From an uncultured Pseudomonadota bacterium (GTDB lineage Bacteria; Pseudomonadota; Alphaproteobacteria; RF32; CAG-239): a DNA stretch of 62,862 nt. The stretch is from contig CASEYY010000038.1 in the NCBI GenBank assembly GCA_949292335.1, forward strand, positions 1 to 62,862. The letters run 5' to 3'. Position numbers and translations under genes: made by a program. The notes under the pieces were generated by a model. It had not been told where the DNA came from. It was given only the letters and a program-made list of their open reading frames with translations, and searched no databases. Below, piece by piece: positions 1 to 7,302 of the stretch (positions are counted from its first letter, which is position 1; each line of letters starts with the position of its first letter).

Positions 1-117
1 AGAGATTTCTATTTGAGGCTGAAAAATAACGGCAAACCTGGAAAGCTTGCCGTTATTGCTGTTGTGCATAAAATGATTACGATATTAAATGCTCGATTAC
101 GTGATTTTTATGCTTGA
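1..117 (+). mobile_element. C-terminal end of an IS110-family transposase (partial, cut by window edge)
   Basis: Frame 1 is open from the first base to a TGA at 115-117 and encodes 38 residues. The stretch reads LKNNGKPGKLAVIAVVHKM followed by a leucine-rich end with LNARLRDF. This pattern (L-K-x-x-G-K-P-x-K-x-A-x-x-A-V-x-x-K, then LNAxLRD) is the usual C-terminus of IS110/IS1111 transposases, the Transposase_20 region. These enzymes insert circular intermediates using a RuvC-like domain and a serine-containing C-terminal domain. The rest of the gene lies outside the window, so intactness cannot be judged. The element's right end should lie within the following noncoding stretch; IS110 elements usually lack clear terminal inverted repeats. 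Confidence 0.75.
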
Positions 118-321
118 CTTTCAATATCGTTGCTCTTTTTTATTTGTCCAATCTATGGGGTGCAGATCAACTCAGAGGGTGTTTTTTTTGTTAAGGGTAT
201 AATTTGAAAAACTGTCAATGTTTAACTTATCCACAATTTTTAATTTATTTTTTCACAGGATATTGACTAAGCCGTCGGGCTGGTATACAAATGTAGGTAT
301 GATACATTAGTGTATCATGGG

Positions 322-350
322 GCGACCTAAGATAATTAGGTCGCTTTTTT
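322..350 (+). terminator. Rho-independent terminator
   Basis: Perfect 9-bp stem GCGACCTAA / TTAGGTCGC (322-330 with 336-344), 5-nt loop, then six T residues. It would stop transcripts arriving from the transposase side before the gene at 417. Confidence 0.8.
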
Positions 351-363
351 GTTTGTAACCTAA

Positions 364-400
364 ATGTCTCAGCTTTTAATTAAAGCCGAGGCATTTTTTT
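364..400 (+). terminator. Second hairpin with T tract upstream of gene at 417
   Basis: The arms AATGTCTCAGCTTT and AAAGCCGAGGCATT pair with a few G-U wobbles and one mismatch, followed by a run of T to about 400. It sits only 16 nt before the ATG at 417, so it could be a terminator or a leader hairpin of that gene. Confidence 0.5.
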
Positions 401-416
401 AGAAAAGGATAAGAAA

Positions 417-1286
417 ATGGATTTTGAAGCCTATAAAAGAAAATTATTAGAAGAAGGTGAACGCAAACGTTTGTCTGAATTGCGAACCAAATATAATGGA
501 GTGGGAACTCCTGATTATGCGAATATGAGCTTGCGAGACGAATTACAAACCAGGTTTGATTTAGATGAGCTTAATAATTTAGAGCAAAAGTACGGTGTTC
601 AACAAACACAAACTCTTAAGCCACAAATCACAGCTCCGGCATCACAGCCAAGTTATGGACAACAGACCTCATCTCAACAACCAAATTCTCAATCATCAAC
701 TTGGGATAATACTTTGCGAAAAGCCGAACAACTGACTACCGCAGCTTTGGATGGACTAAGCCTTGGCTGGGCCGATGAATTAGAAGGAGCGGCAAGTGCT
801 GTCGGTTATGGGGTTGCAAGCCTAAATCCGCAATGGAATAAGACCAACGAAAGTGTATGGGATGCAATGAAACGAGGGTATGTTCAAGGGCGTGACAATC
901 GGCGTCAGGTTTTATCCCAAGGTTTGCAAGAAAATCCGACTGCAACAACAGTTGCTCAAATGGCTGGGGCTTATGCTTCACCTATTAAGTTATTTAGATA
1001 TTCAAAAACGGCACCTTTGGGGGTTAAAAACAAGCTAAATAAATATAATGCTGCTGCCAATGGTATAATTTATGGTTTTGGCTCGGGGCAGGATAATTGG
1101 CAAAATTATGCTCAACAGATTGGTATTGGTTTGGTTGGTAATTTGGGAGGAAACTGGTTTACAAATCAAGCCTTGGGTCGAGCAGCCAATCCATTAGCTC
1201 GAAACGCCTTTAGTACGATAGGCGGTCAAGCAACAGAATATGCTGTTGACGGAATTAAAAATCAGTATCATAATTACAACAAATAA
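417..1286 (+). CDS. Phage virion/internal-protein-like hypothetical protein
   Basis: A 289-aa protein starting at ATG 417 with the ribosome site AAGGA 6 nt upstream. Residues 1-60 are charged and helical, 60-100 are a Gln/Ser/Pro-rich linker, and about 105-200 contain a motif of the type LDGLSLGWADELEGA followed by a segment with RRQVLSQGLQENPTATTVAQ. The combination 'GLS-GxADE-EGA ... R ... ENP' recurs in uncharacterised proteins of podovirus-like phages and prophages, where they lie with tail or ejection proteins. The rest is Gly/Ala/Asn-rich, like a virion component. No signal peptide or catalytic motif is visible. No capsid, portal or terminase gene is beside it, so this is an isolated or truncated remnant, or the edge of a prophage lying to the left. 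The phage link is family-pattern recognition, not proof. Confidence 0.5.
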   Translation: MDFEAYKRKLLEEGERKRLSELRTKYNGVGTPDYANMSLRDELQTRFDLDELNNLEQKYGVQQTQTLKPQITAPASQPSYGQQTSSQQPNSQSSTWDNTLRKAEQLTTAALDGLSLGWADELEGAASAVGYGVASLNPQWNKTNESVWDAMKRGYVQGRDNRRQVLSQGLQENPTATTVAQMAGAYASPIKLFRYSKTAPLGVKNKLNKYNAAANGIIYGFGSGQDNWQNYAQQIGIGLVGNLGGNWFTNQALGRAANPLARNAFSTIGGQATEYAVDGIKNQYHNYNK

Positions 1287-1309
1287 TAATTGAAAAGCTA
1301 GGAGTGGTG

Positions 1310-1600
1310 ATGTTTAAGATAAATATAATGCAAATAATGAAATTTATTACAGCTGTTGTTTGTTTCAGTTTGTTTGTATTTGCTGTTTACACAATGAAGC
1401 AATCTAAAGCATCGCCGCTTCCTTTTTTAATATGTGCTTGCATGCTCTATGTTGTTGATGGGATAATCTCTCATATTTTAATCAAAAAAGGACATGAGAA
1501 TTCGCCATATTTTGATCCCAAACACCAATGGAAATATTGTGCGCCCATGTATGCCTTTGTTTGCTTGATTATCATAGTGATATACAAGTATTTGTTGTAA
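1310..1600 (+). CDS. Small two-to-three-TM membrane protein, copy 1 of a tandem pair
   Basis: A 96-residue protein that I do not recognise. I chose ATG 1310 because AGGAG at 1300-1304 lies 5 nt before it; GTG codons at 1304 and 1307 are possible but badly spaced. A hydrophobic segment runs from about residue 8 to 28, a second covers about 38-56, and a third at the C-terminus ends in IIVIYKYLL. Between the last two is a conserved hydrophilic loop KKGHENSPYFD-KHQWKY. The next gene encodes a close copy, with differences concentrated in the second and third membrane segments. Base composition is clearly more AT-rich than the core genes further right. It may be an accessory gene of a mobile region; function unknown. 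Confidence 0.6.
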   Translation: MFKINIMQIMKFITAVVCFSLFVFAVYTMKQSKASPLPFLICACMLYVVDGIISHILIKKGHENSPYFDPKHQWKYCAPMYAFVCLIIIVIYKYLL

Positions 1601-1621
1601 TAACATTGTAGGAAAGTGGTG

Positions 1622-1912
1622 ATGTTTAAGATAAATATTATGCAAATAATGAAGTTTATTACAGCAGTTGTTTGTTTTAGTTTGTTTGGATTTGCTGTTT
1701 ACACAATGAATCAATCTAAAGCATCGCCGCTTCCTGCCTTAATATGTATTTTCATACCTTTTGTTGTTGATAGAATAATCTCTTATATTTTAATCAAAAA
1801 AGGACATGAAAATTCTCCATACTTTGACTCCAAGCACCAATGGAAATATGGTGCACCGATAGATATAATCGTTTTTCTGATTATCATAGTGATATACAAG
1901 TATCTGTTATAG
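1622..1912 (+). CDS. Small membrane protein, copy 2 of the tandem pair
   Basis: 96 residues from ATG 1622 (AGGAAAG at 1610-1616 as ribosome site). The first 30 residues match copy 1 almost perfectly (one G/V and one N/K change) and so does the loop KKGHENSPYFD-KHQWKYGAP. The residues just after ASPLP and after WKYGAP have diverged. The 16-nt spacer before this copy resembles the end of the leader of copy 1, so the whole cassette of about 312 bp was duplicated. Both copies are intact, so both are probably under selection or the duplication is recent. Function unknown. Confidence 0.6.
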   Translation: MFKINIMQIMKFITAVVCFSLFGFAVYTMNQSKASPLPALICIFIPFVVDRIISYILIKKGHENSPYFDSKHQWKYGAPIDIIVFLIIIVIYKYLL

Positions 1913-1933
1913 TAACGTTATAGGAAAATATTT

Positions 1934-2212
1934 ATGCTCCAAAAGAAGGATTTAGCAAAGAAAATAACACAATATCTGCAGAAGTTTTTTAAAATACTAA
2001 CTTTTATGGGCGGATTGGCTGTCATTGTCATAGTCTGCTATGTTGGTTATTTGATGATAGATGACAAAGCTTTGTGTTTAAGTGAAGGACATGGCGTTTG
2101 GGATGCCGATAGACGAGAATGCAGACAAGATTGCCTGACCTGGCGAGAGGATATTGGTTGTGTTCCGATAACCAAAGAAAATATCATAAAGAAAGAAAAA
2201 GGTTTATTATAA
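1934..2212 (+). CDS. Small bitopic membrane protein with Cys-rich external domain
   Basis: 92 residues from ATG 1934. Residues 1-20 are basic, residues 22-44 form one strong membrane helix, and the remainder has five cysteines in a compact pattern: LCLSEGHGVWD, then REC, RQDC and DIGC. The spacing suggests a small disulfide-bonded periplasmic domain. It starts 21 nt after the stop of the second duplicated membrane gene, so the three probably form one transcript. No known family recognised. Downstream to 2405 I see no gene. Confidence 0.55.
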   Translation: MLQKKDLAKKITQYLQKFFKILTFMGGLAVIVIVCYVGYLMIDDKALCLSEGHGVWDADRRECRQDCLTWREDIGCVPITKENIIKKEKGLL

Positions 2213-2405
2213 GTCTAAAAAAGGAACCCATCGGCTTATCCGCTGTTTTTTTGGTAACCATAGCAAAACTTCCAATTCCAACTTTAGCCTTTGTTTCGCT
2301 TCGTTGCCTTGCTCACAAAGTCTAGCACGAAAAGCAGCAATCAAATATATTTACAAAATAATAAAAATTGATATGTAAATATGTAGATATATATGGAGAT
2401 ATATA

Positions 2406-2891
2406 ATGAAAAATTATGTAATACGAAAGGCTGTAAACGACGATATCATTGACATTATCGCTGTTCTTCAATCCGCTTGCAAAGTTTCCTATAAAGGTTA
2501 TATTCCTGATGAACATTTAAACAATTTATGTTGCAGTGATGAAATATTACATAAATGGAATGATTATATGCAAAAATATGAATGCTATGTTGCACAAACA
2601 AAAAATGCTGGAATTGTTGGATTTATAATGAATGGTATAGAACATGATAAAATTTCTGAAATAGGAATGTTATATGTTAGACCTGAGTACCAACGACAAG
2701 GCATTGGAACAATGTTAGTAGATTATTTTTGCAATATAAGGAAAAAAAGCAACTATAAACAATGTGTGGTTTGGACAATTAAAAACGGACCATCTATCAA
2801 TTTTTATAACAAAATGGGTTTTGCAGAAACAAAAGAAGAAAAAAATTGGAAATATAATCTGTTAATATTAAAGATGATAAAAGAGCTGTAA
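2406..2891 (+). CDS. GNAT-family N-acetyltransferase
   Basis: 161 residues starting at ATG 2406 with GGAG 7 nt upstream. The protein has the GNAT fold signatures: an N-terminal IRKAVNDDIIDI strand-helix, a central beta strand with GFIMNGIEH, motif A with LYVRPEYQRQGIGTMLVDYF (acetyl-CoA pyrophosphate loop QRQGIGT, about residues 97-103), and a C-terminal NFYNKMGF motif typical of RimI/YjaB-like members. It would transfer an acetyl group from acetyl-CoA to an amine; the substrate cannot be told. It is AT-rich like its neighbours and has no obvious operon partner. It may be a resistance-type or modification enzyme acquired horizontally. Confidence 0.85.
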   Translation: MKNYVIRKAVNDDIIDIIAVLQSACKVSYKGYIPDEHLNNLCCSDEILHKWNDYMQKYECYVAQTKNAGIVGFIMNGIEHDKISEIGMLYVRPEYQRQGIGTMLVDYFCNIRKKSNYKQCVVWTIKNGPSINFYNKMGFAETKEEKNWKYNLLILKMIKEL

Positions 2892-2991
2892 CACTCGAAA
2901 ACTGTAAGTTGGGCATAACCAATAAAAAACGGCCTCATTGAAGAAAGCATTTGTTGGATTTGCTAGGTAAGTTTGAATAACGATAGCTAGG

Positions 2992-3387
2992 TTGCTTGGA
3001 ACTAAATATTTTGTATTTATTTTTGCAGTATCCAAAACATATATTGCAAAAATAAATTATCTTTATATACTACGCGTTACATATCTTATTATTTTACTAA
3101 CTTTTTTAATATCTATTGTTATGGGAAATAAACACATTAACGGAAAAGATCCTTATGTCATGTCATCTAAGGAAGCTGAAGAAGAAGTAAAATCATGGAA
3201 AGAAAATGGTGGTAGAGTAAGGTATGATGAGGAAAATAAACATAGCCCTTATCCCCATTATCACCTAATTGATGATAATCCAAATGAGGATTTGCTTATT
3301 ATTGTTGATAACTCGCTTGATGATAAAAATGAAGATGAGGATGGTGAAGTATCAGCTTCAAATGATGATGAGGAGGAGGAAGAATAG
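2992..3387 (+). CDS. Hypothetical protein with very acidic C-terminal tail
   Basis: The frame is open for 131 aa from TTG 2992 to the stop at 3385-3387. The upstream part (residues 1-43) would supply a hydrophobic segment about residues 22-43. A shorter version starts at ATG 3121 (89 aa) and lacks it. Neither start has a convincing ribosome site. The soluble part contains KEAEEEVKSWKENGGRVRYDE and ends in a run of Asp/Glu (NDDEEEEE). No family recognised. A terminator immediately follows. Confidence 0.45.
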   Translation: MLGTKYFVFIFAVSKTYIAKINYLYILRVTYLIILLTFLISIVMGNKHINGKDPYVMSSKEAEEEVKSWKENGGRVRYDEENKHSPYPHYHLIDDNPNEDLLIIVDNSLDDKNEDEDGEVSASNDDEEEEE

Positions 3388-3401
3388 TTTATTTTTTTAT
3401 T

Positions 3402-3434
3402 AAAACGGCCACATTTGATAAGTGGTCGTTTTTT
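3402..3434. terminator. Bidirectional rho-independent terminator between convergent genes
   Basis: Stem AAAACGGCCAC (3402-3412) with GTGGTCGTTTT (3422-3432), one G-U pair, loop of 9 nt, followed by T on the plus strand and preceded by A on the other. It separates the gene ending at 3387 from the minus-strand gene ending at 3436. Confidence 0.85.
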
Positions 3435-3435
3435 G

Positions 3436-4125
3436 TTATCTTTCCGATGAAACTTTGCTTGATTTGAGCGGAGGAATTATATTTTTACTATCTCTTTTAT
3501 CTAAAAATTTTTCCGACAGTTCTTCTTGGGTTTGCTTCATCCTATTTTTGATTATTGCAGACTTTTTTTGGATATCGGCATTATGAAAGCGGCTTAAAAA
3601 ATCTTCAATCATTACATTGATATTGTTGGGTTCGGCCTTTGAAGGTGCTGAATTTTGCGATATTTGTTTGGCTTTTAGCACATCTTCTTGCGGCAAACTT
3701 AGTTTTGGGTTTTCTCCGTTGATATTAGGAACAACCCCAACTAAATATTTGGCATCTATCTTGCCTTTTACAAAACGACCAAAATTCTGTAAAAAACAAA
3801 ATTCTTCCTGCGGTATATCAAAAACTATTTTTGTATCGGCGTAGCGAGAATTGTCATAGCAGCCAAAATCATCACGAACCATGCTTTGCCAAAACCCTTT
3901 TTCATCATACACCGAAGCCATGGATGTTATATGAGGATATGAACCGCCGCGTTGCAAAGGAGATAATTTAGCTGCCTCTCGATTAAATATCAAACCGTTT
4001 TGTTTTATATTTTGGATTGATGATTGATTCGATACACAACGGTGTACCACCCTCACCCACCCTGGTCTTAGTGACGGCAATGCAGAAATTTGCTCAAATA
4101 TTTCCCGTTGTTCATCTTGCAACAT
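3436..4125 (-). CDS. Hypothetical protein, possible ADP-ribosyltransferase-like fold
   Basis: 229 residues from the ATG at 4125; AAAGGA is 9 nt upstream of it, whereas the in-frame ATG at 4134 directly abuts that site. The N-terminal two thirds (about 1-150) look like a compact domain: GWVRVVHRC, then NGLIFNREAA, GGSYPHITSMASVYDE, YADTKIVFDIPQEEF and IDAKYLVGVVPNIN. An early His, a 'GL-I/F' strand and a Y/S-rich centre are reminiscent of ADP-ribosyltransferase-like or RNA 2'-phosphotransferase-like proteins, but I cannot align catalytic residues with confidence. Residues 150-229 are low-complexity and charged. It stands alone between two terminator/promoter regions. Function unassigned. Confidence 0.5.
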   Translation of the reverse strand: MLQDEQREIFEQISALPSLRPGWVRVVHRCVSNQSSIQNIKQNGLIFNREAAKLSPLQRGGSYPHITSMASVYDEKGFWQSMVRDDFGCYDNSRYADTKIVFDIPQEEFCFLQNFGRFVKGKIDAKYLVGVVPNINGENPKLSLPQEDVLKAKQISQNSAPSKAEPNNINVMIEDFLSRFHNADIQKKSAIIKNRMKQTQEELSEKFLDKRDSKNIIPPLKSSKVSSER

Positions 4126-4210
4126 ATTAATCATTCCTTTGTTTTATTATATATTTTCTTATAGATTTTGACAATCGTTTATTTTTCTTAATCTTGATAT
4201 AAAAAATATC

Positions 4211-4241
4211 TTGACTTAGAGTACGCTCTAAAAACTATAAT
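4211..4241 (+). promoter_or_regulatory. MerR-type promoter with operator dyad in a 19-bp spacer
   Basis: -35 TTGACT (4211-4216) and -10 TATAAT (4236-4241) are separated by 19 bp instead of 17. A dyad TTAGAG-TACG-CTCTAA (4216-4231) fills the spacer. This arrangement is the hallmark of promoters activated by MerR-family regulators, which untwist the long spacer; dyads of the form CTTAGAGT-ACTCTAAG are known for AdhR/NmlR-type members that answer to aldehydes or electrophiles. It drives the metallophosphoesterase/alcohol dehydrogenase pair. No MerR gene lies in the window. Confidence 0.7.
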
Positions 4242-4277
4242 GCTTGTGAATATACTAAATTAAGGAGAATCGTTCTT

Positions 4278-5402
4278 ATGTTGTCTTGGAGTGTTATGGC
4301 CTCGATGGTCGGTTGCACAATTACCTTGTATTTGTTTGTGCGTTTTGTATTACTGGTAAAGCTCGGATTTATTCTGACAGTATTGCTTCTATTTGTTCTG
4401 CTCCTTATCGGTTGTGTCCAACCTCTAAGCTCTTATGCCTTTGAAAATGTTTTCGGCAAATTCTATCCTTTATACCGCTACGGGATTTATTTCTTGTTTA
4501 TCGGCTGTGTTATCTTGGCCATACTTACCATGTTTGTCGATATATCTTGGCTGATTGCCAACAAAGCCGGTCTAATCAATATTCCTCCGTTGGCCAAAGA
4601 ATACCTGCCGAAAGTTAATTCCATTTTGATTGCCTCGGCTCTTATCCTTACGGTTTATGCACTATATGAAGGAACTAAAGTACCGGATATCAAAGAAATA
4701 AACATCACCTCCGATAAAGTTGCCGAAAACAAAAAAATCGTGCTTTTGACCGATATTCATATCCATAGAGTAATCAATCCCGAAAAAGTGAAAAAAACAA
4801 TCGAAAAAGTCAACTCCCTCGACCCAGATATAATATTGCTAGCCGGAGATATTGTTGATGACAGCAAAGACAAAATATCTGACATTACCAATCTCTTAAA
4901 AAAACTTAAAGCTAAACAAGGTATTTATTTTGTAAGCGGCAACCACGAGTTTTATGCCGGATACCGTGATAGCTTGGTTACTTTGCAAAGACTTGGATTT
5001 AAGTCTTTAGAAAACTCCGGTGTTGCACTTAACGATATCTATATTGCAGGTATTCCGGACTGGAGAACCGCTCAAAGAATTGGCCTAATAATAAGCCTTG
5101 ATGCCGCACTTAAAAATTCTACCCCGCAACAATTCAAAATTTTGCTATCTCATACTCCGATTAATTTCGGCGAAGAAAACAAAATTGATTTGATTGTTTC
5201 GGGGCATACTCACGGCGGACAGATTTTTCCGTTTCACATTTTTTCTTGGCTGCAAAATCAATATCTGGCCGGAATATATAATCTAGAAAACAACACTACC
5301 CTTTATGTGTCTAGGGGTGCAGGACAATGGGGGCCGCAAATGCGGCTGTTCGCCCCTTCGGAAATTACTTTAATCAACTTAACCAAAACAAAAGGAGAAT
5401 GA
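4278..5402 (+). CDS. Membrane-anchored calcineurin-like metallophosphoesterase
   Basis: 374 residues, ATG 4278 preceded by AAGGAGAA. About four hydrophobic segments occupy residues 8-45, 66-92 and 114-130. The catalytic domain follows with all metal motifs: D159-x-H161 (LLTDIHIH), GDIVDD 190-195, GNHE 221-224, H292 (LLSHTP) and GHTHGGQ 309-315. This is the YkuE/YaeI subgroup of two-metal phosphoesterases, which hydrolyse phosphomonoesters or pyrophosphates; some members act on lipid-linked substrates at the membrane, so a lipid substrate is possible but unproven. The last codons overlap the ribosome site of the alcohol dehydrogenase gene, so the two are co-translated from the MerR-type promoter upstream. 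Confidence 0.88.
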   Translation: MLSWSVMASMVGCTITLYLFVRFVLLVKLGFILTVLLLFVLLLIGCVQPLSSYAFENVFGKFYPLYRYGIYFLFIGCVILAILTMFVDISWLIANKAGLINIPPLAKEYLPKVNSILIASALILTVYALYEGTKVPDIKEINITSDKVAENKKIVLLTDIHIHRVINPEKVKKTIEKVNSLDPDIILLAGDIVDDSKDKISDITNLLKKLKAKQGIYFVSGNHEFYAGYRDSLVTLQRLGFKSLENSGVALNDIYIAGIPDWRTAQRIGLIISLDAALKNSTPQQFKILLSHTPINFGEENKIDLIVSGHTHGGQIFPFHIFSWLQNQYLAGIYNLENNTTLYVSRGAGQWGPQMRLFAPSEITLINLTKTKGE

Positions 5403-5404
5403 TT

Positions 5405-6568
5405 ATGAATTTTAATTTTCATGTGCCGGTTAATCTGTTTTTCGGGTGCGGAGAACTCAACAATCTTCATGAACGCAAACTACCTGGTAACAAAGCTCTC
5501 TTGGTGATTTCAAACGGAAAATCAGCTCGTGCGAACGGATATCTTGACCGTACTATCGCACAACTTGACCAAGCCGGTGTTGCCTACCGCTTGTTTGACA
5601 AGGTTGAACCGAACCCGCTCAAATCTACCGTTATGGAAGGCGTTAGAACAGCCAAAGAAAATTCTTGTGACTTCGTTTTGGCATTAGGCGGCGGAAGCGT
5701 TATGGATGCTGCTAAAGCCATGGCTTCGATGATTACCAACGATGGGGATATCTGGGACTATATCGCTTTTGGTAAGGGCGGTAAAAAAGAATTGAAAAAT
5801 CCACCCTTGCCTTTGGTTTGTATTTCGACAACCGCCGGTACCGGTTCGGAAATTGATAATGGTGCCGTCATCACCAATCCAGAAACCAACGAAAAAACCG
5901 CTTTCTTCGGTGGTTTTCCGGTACTCTCAATCGTTGACCCCGAACTTATGACTTCGGTGCCGGCCAAACAAACCGCTTATCAAGGTTTTGATGCCCTATT
6001 TCACTCTACCGAAGCATATATTGCCGCCAATGCCAATCTAATGAGTGATATGTTTGCTCGTGCCGCCATCGAAAATGTTGGAAAATACTTAGCTAAAGCA
6101 ATATCCTCTCCAAACGATACGGAAGCTCGTTCGGCAATGGCCTTTGCCAACTCGATGTCGGGATTTGTTATGTGTGTGGGAGCTTGCACCAGCGAACACT
6201 CCTTGGAACACGCTCTTTCGGCATACCACCAAGACCTACCGCATGGTGCCGGACTTATCATGATTTCAAAAGCCTACTATGCCCACTTGATTGAAAAACG
6301 TGCCTGCGACCAAAGATTTATTGATATGGCGAAATTCTTAGGTATGGAAAATGCTTCCAAACCGCAAGACTTTTTAACCATGCTTGATAAATTACAAAAA
6401 GACTGCGGTGTTGATAATCTCAAAATGTCGGACTACGGCATCAGTGAAGATGAGCTTCATAAAATGGCCGCAAACGCCAAAGACTGCATGGGTTTCCTCT
6501 TCAACTTTGACCGCGTTGAGCTGACACTTGAGGATTGCGTACAGATTTATAAAAAATCTTATAAATAG
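5405..6568 (+). CDS. Iron-containing alcohol dehydrogenase (butanol dehydrogenase-like)
   Basis: 388 residues. I place the start at ATG 5405 because AGGAG (5393-5397) is 7 nt upstream; ATG 5399 overlaps the preceding stop but sits too close to that site. Group III alcohol dehydrogenase signatures are complete: GGGS-x-MDAAKA (95-104) for the nucleotide, TTAGTGSE (142-149), and metal ligands D196 and H200 (GFDALFHSTEAY), H265 and H280 (HQDLPHG). It should reduce aldehydes to alcohols with NAD(P)H or the reverse. The MerR-type promoter, similar to aldehyde-responsive AdhR/NmlR systems, fits a role in aldehyde removal. The pairing with a phosphoesterase is unusual. Confidence 0.9.
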   Translation: MNFNFHVPVNLFFGCGELNNLHERKLPGNKALLVISNGKSARANGYLDRTIAQLDQAGVAYRLFDKVEPNPLKSTVMEGVRTAKENSCDFVLALGGGSVMDAAKAMASMITNDGDIWDYIAFGKGGKKELKNPPLPLVCISTTAGTGSEIDNGAVITNPETNEKTAFFGGFPVLSIVDPELMTSVPAKQTAYQGFDALFHSTEAYIAANANLMSDMFARAAIENVGKYLAKAISSPNDTEARSAMAFANSMSGFVMCVGACTSEHSLEHALSAYHQDLPHGAGLIMISKAYYAHLIEKRACDQRFIDMAKFLGMENASKPQDFLTMLDKLQKDCGVDNLKMSDYGISEDELHKMAANAKDCMGFLFNFDRVELTLEDCVQIYKKSYK

Positions 6569-6570
6569 AC

Positions 6571-7227
6571 TTATATCTTCTTGCCGATAAAGCGAGATAT
6601 GTAGGTAACTATCGGGCTGCGGGGACGCAAAAAGTCAAGTACTTCTTTCCCGCAGCCTTTTTGTTTGGCTACATGATATGCATCTTTACAATCAATCTCT
6701 AGATGAGAAACCCCCAACCCTAATATAACTTCCGACTGCGGTAACTTTGATAAGCCTATCTTGCGACCATAAAAAAGCGTCAGTTTTGCTCTGACGCTTG
6801 AAAAATCGAGAAGGCTTGCTTGCTCGGATATCCGTAATGTATCCAGACAGTAATGCTTATCGCTCTTTGTACAGCCGTAATTGTTATGCAAAATATACAA
6901 ATCCAAACTCGGTATCGGCAATGTTGTCTTCACTCCCTTAACGGTTTTGGGCAAATATTTATATTTGCTTATTACCCCGTCTTCGACAATCGCATTGGTG
7001 GCAACTATATCACTCCAATCCAGACCTTTTTTTACCCGTGAATCTATCTTCAGCACCCCTTTTAAGTGGATGCAACCATCTTTATGGTAACTGCCGTTTT
7101 TTTGAATTTGGTGATTTCTGATGAGGTGGGTAATGTATTCCTCTTTTGTCTCAAAAACAAAAGATTTGTCTTTTTCAGTCCCAGCTTTAGCTTCGGTGTT
7201 AACTATATATTCCTTTGATATCGACAT
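6571..7227 (-). CDS. Hypothetical protein
   Basis: 218 residues, starting at ATG 7227 (no strong ribosome site) behind a good sigma70 promoter at 7263-7291. No signal peptide or membrane helix. It contains two Cys/His-like pairs (YGCTKSDKHYCLD near residue 118; DCKDAYHVAKQKGCGKE near 180) and several basic segments. I do not recognise a family. The gene is convergent with the dehydrogenase (2-nt gap) and lies downstream of rnhA on the same strand but with its own promoter. Confidence 0.6.
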   Translation of the reverse strand: MSISKEYIVNTEAKAGTEKDKSFVFETKEEYITHLIRNHQIQKNGSYHKDGCIHLKGVLKIDSRVKKGLDWSDIVATNAIVEDGVISKYKYLPKTVKGVKTTLPIPSLDLYILHNNYGCTKSDKHYCLDTLRISEQASLLDFSSVRAKLTLFYGRKIGLSKLPQSEVILGLGVSHLEIDCKDAYHVAKQKGCGKEVLDFLRPRSPIVTYISRFIGKKI

Positions 7228-7262
7228 ATTATTGACACTTATTATTCATTAAAGCCAATTAC

Positions 7263-7291
7263 AATATATGATATTTTTTTGTCTATATCAA
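7263..7291 (-). promoter_or_regulatory. Sigma70-type promoter for the gene at 6571-7227
   Basis: On the minus strand, TTGATA (7291-7286), a 17-bp spacer and TATATT (7268-7263), ending 36 nt before the ATG at 7227. Sequence-only prediction. Confidence 0.55.
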
Positions 7292-7302
7292 GAGATTTTT
7301 TT

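Larger units (their letters stand above)
118..416. other. Noncoding stretch between IS110 tail and phage-like gene
   Basis: No ORF of note is present. The first part follows the transposase stop and probably contains the right end of the IS110 element. It is AT-rich with a long T run at 182-189 and a lone consensus DnaA-box sequence TTATCCACA at 227-235. An imperfect palindrome ATGATACATTAGTGTATCAT occupies about 299-318. Two consecutive hairpins (322-350 and 364-400) stand just before the gene at 417. I see no tRNA or riboswitch signature. Confidence 0.5.
1298..1925 (+). repeat. Direct tandem duplication, about 312-bp unit
   Basis: The interval holding the gene at 1310 and its ribosome site is repeated with a period of 312 bp (ATG 1310 versus ATG 1622; stop 1600 versus 1912). 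DNA identity is high over the first 100 bp of each gene and over the centre, lower elsewhere. Confidence 0.8.

Noticed and set aside
227-235. Consensus DnaA box TTATCCACA followed by AT-rich DNA, possible replication origin
   Set aside because: It is a single box with no second copy in the right spacing and no origin-linked genes (dnaA, hemE, parAB) nearby.
299-318. Palindrome ATGATACATTAGTGTATCAT as an operator or IS end
   Set aside because: One imperfect dyad with no promoter elements that can be placed with confidence; left undecided rather than called.
736-981. Minus-strand 81-aa ORF inside the phage-like gene
   Set aside because: It lies fully inside a longer gene with a good ribosome site and has none itself.
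2213-2405. Possible short gene or gene remnant between the Cys-rich membrane gene and the acetyltransferase
   Set aside because: Short frames exist on both strands but none has a ribosome site, terminator or recognisable product.
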